NCBI GenBank assembly: GCA_963715785.1
Contig: OY970276.1
Coordinates: 1,674,001 to 1,738,000, forward strand
Origin: LD21 sp963715785
GTDB lineage: Bacteria > Bacteroidota > Bacteroidia > Bacteroidales > VadinHA17
Direction: 5' to 3'
Length of the DNA: 64,000 bases
A program made the translations under genes and the position numbers. Below the pieces are notes generated by a model. The model saw only the letters and a list, made by a program, of their open reading frames with translations, was not told the DNA's origin and did no database searches. Of the stretch, positions 63,697 through 64,000 are shown one piece after another (the stretch's first letter is position 1; every line of letters starts with the position of its first letter).

Positions 63697-64000
63697 TTAT
63701 GAGCTTTTAATAATCAAATTACCAATCGTCGCATTTTCAAAATGTTCAAGCCATTGTTCAGCTTCGGATGGACAGGTGAATTTCCAGAAAGATTCTGCTC
63801 TGGGAGTTGTCTCTGCTTCAAATCCGCCTTTTTCAAATCCGTATGTTTCAGTAATTATCCTGTATTTTCGGAGCCAGATCCTTTTGGTAAGCTCCCGGTA
63901 CCTGCTGCTGTTTTCTATAGCTAAAGGATAATGTTTATTATTGTCGTCAGTATAAGCAAATGACCATAATTCGCTTGCGGATATTTTGCCTTCATTCCAG
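63697..64000 (-). CDS. Protein of unknown function, 5' part outside the window
   Basis: A minus-strand frame is open from the window edge to TAA at 63697-63699 (about 100 codons). It reads LWSFAYTDDNNKHYPLAIEN, LTKRIWLRKYRIITETYGFE and FWKFTCPSEAEQWLEHFENA near the end. Composition and codon usage look coding throughout. No family recognised and the start is not in view. Confidence 0.6.
   Translation of the reverse strand, partial: WNEGKISASELWSFAYTDDNNKHYPLAIENSSRYRELTKRIWLRKYRIITETYGFEKGGFEAETTPRAESFWKFTCPSEAEQWLEHFENATIGNLIIKSS

Overview
The window reads as a low-to-mid GC Bacteroidota chromosome. The evidence is SusC/SusD outer-membrane pairs, a FecR/ECF-sigma pair in front of one of them, TonB-dependent receptors with carboxypeptidase-like N-terminal domains, promoters with the phylum's TAnnTTTG -7 element, and many small secreted proteins typical of the group. 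I cannot fix the order or genus from sequence alone.

Layout. 1-11.2 kb holds a truncated SusC-type receptor, an exo/endonuclease/phosphatase-fold protein, a metallo-beta-lactamase-fold hydrolase, a phosphodiester-glycosidase fragment, two exported proteins of unknown role, and a small redox cassette (carboxymuconolactone-decarboxylase-like protein, aldo/keto reductase, divergent AraC regulator, nitroreductase). 11.4-12.65 kb is a decayed integrase next to a TIR-domain remnant. 12.7-23.2 kb is a polysaccharide-utilization-type locus on the minus strand: ECF sigma, FecR, STN-domain SusC, SusD, FAD-dependent oxidoreductase and an HGSNAT/NagX-like membrane protein, with no recognisable glycoside hydrolase. 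23.5-31.3 kb is an accretion zone beside a tRNA-Gln(CUG). It holds long direct repeats, a duplicated cloverleaf-like element, two integrase 3' tails, an intact-looking IS630 element, an ORF6N gene with a duplicated palindromic operator, and several broken genes. 31.3-41.6 kb returns to housekeeping: four-helix-bundle gene, glnS, TonB receptor, winged-helix regulator plus membrane partner, folB and a heterodimeric ABC exporter.

41.9-60.7 kb is the most interesting part. Seven transcription units there share one promoter architecture: GTGAATnATGTAA, exactly 13 nt, TTATGTAA, exactly 22 nt, then a TAnnTTTG-like -7 element. The two ATGTAA cores repeat directly with a 21-bp period, the geometry expected of an AraC-type activator. 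One unit so marked encodes an AraC-family protein followed by a histidine kinase. The other units encode small membrane proteins, a YXWGXW-repeat protein, a CheB-CheR-PAS protein, and an envelope operon (DUF6600-like, CsbD-like, MlaE, MlaF, MlaD, Omp85-like). I read this as a previously unlabelled envelope/general-stress regulon. 60.7-64 kb holds a second ECF sigma, a six-hairpin glycosidase, a GT4 glycosyltransferase and a partial gene.

Caution: several genes (AraC at 9.5 kb, folB, second ABC subunit, CheB-CheR-PAS, PAS protein, kinase at 29 kb) are interrupted only by single-base insertions or deletions. Some of these may be consensus errors rather than real pseudogenes.
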